Positions 5,655-5,981 of a DNA stretch of 5,981 bases are shown in pieces; within the stretch, counting starts at the first letter, position 1, and each line of letters starts with the position of its first letter. A program made the translations under genes and the position numbers. The notes below the pieces were generated by a model. The model saw only the letters and a program-made list of their open reading frames with translations, did no database searches and was not told the DNA's origin. The stretch is taken from contig JANQKJ010000355.1 in the NCBI GenBank assembly GCA_028281205.1, forward strand, positions 1 to 5,981, written 5' to 3'. This stretch comes from Gammaproteobacteria bacterium (GTDB lineage: Bacteria > Pseudomonadota > Gammaproteobacteria > UBA4575).

Positions 5655-5981
5655 AACTAGGCGGATAAATTCAAAAAAAATCACACTCATCCACACAAAA
5701 TATATACAAATAATTCACAATTTTTATCACTTTTTTATGCTGCTTTTGGCTGTGTCAAAATTAAGCCCCCCGTTTGGATGTAAATGTATTCATCTTTCTA
5801 ACTAACTGATTAATAAGTTTTTATTCGAATTTGTCGTAGTCAATCTTGGTGCAAAACTAGCACTTGCAACATCACCACATAAATAATGGTTGAATTTCGT
5901 ACTATTGTCAGCATCAACAATTGCTTTGCTTTAAAAAAAAGAATGTTATAAAGCGCTTCGTCCTGGACAGATAAACGGTAA
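5655..5981. other. 327-bp gene-free AT-rich region at the right edge
   Basis: I found no supported gene. Short frames exist on both strands (for example 22 codons from 5737 and 29 codons from 5886), but none has a ribosome binding site or recognisable sequence. The region has A8 runs at 5673-5680 and 5933-5940, several A/T tracts between 5697 and 5760, and an isolated C6 run at 5766-5771. At the right end TATAAA (5947-5952) overlaps the palindrome AAGCGCTT (5951-5958), and a second palindrome, GTCC-T-GGAC, lies at 5960-5968. These could be control elements for a gene beyond the window. Confidence 0.6.

Noticed and set aside
5650..5663. CGCC/GGCG hairpin after tRNA-Arg as a terminator
   Set aside because: Only 4 bp, it uses the tRNA's own discriminator and CCA bases, and no T-run follows.
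5737..5805. 22-codon plus-strand frame starting MLLLAVSKLSPP
   Set aside because: The hydrophobic start hints at a secreted peptide, but there is no ribosome binding site (only T-runs upstream), and the frame is short enough to be chance.
5886..5975. 29-codon plus-strand frame near the right edge
   Set aside because: No Shine-Dalgarno, no recognisable sequence, and an A8 run in its middle; not supportable as a gene.

Overview
This window is a housekeeping locus from what is most likely a gammaproteobacterium with an AT-leaning genome; I cannot name the genus. The evidence is the gene order tRNA-Leu / queA-tgt-yajC-secD-secF (the order found in Escherichia, Pseudomonas and relatives), secD and secF kept as separate genes, proteins of the usual gammaproteobacterial length, and CCA ends encoded in both tRNA genes.

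Left and centre (1-5022): five genes on the minus strand form one tight operon, read from right to left. queA and tgt encode two consecutive enzymes of queuosine synthesis for tRNA. Tgt inserts the preQ1 base at position 34 of GUN-anticodon tRNAs, and QueA then converts it to epoxyqueuosine. Next come yajC, secD and secF, which encode the accessory membrane complex of the Sec translocon. Gaps are 13 bp (queA-tgt), 47 bp (tgt-yajC), 75 bp (yajC-secD) and 4 bp (secD-secF). secF runs off the left edge and only its N-terminal half is present. All five genes look intact as far as they can be seen, with family motifs in place.

Right (5023-5981): a 110-bp divergent spacer separates queA from a plus-strand tRNA-Leu(CAA). 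A 360-bp spacer follows, then a plus-strand tRNA-Arg(CCT), then 327 bp with no convincing gene up to the window end. Promoter-like elements can be seen before both tRNAs. The inter-tRNA spacer is the only unusual part. It holds three copies of a 9-mer (ACGTGACGT, one of them inverted), two of which sit in a 28-bp imperfect direct repeat 113 bp apart, together with a run of short perfect hairpins.

I found no mobile-element gene, CRISPR array, toxin-antitoxin pair, defence gene or other candidate for an undescribed system. The coding part is ordinary, and the observations worth a second look are confined to the non-coding DNA around the two tRNA genes.
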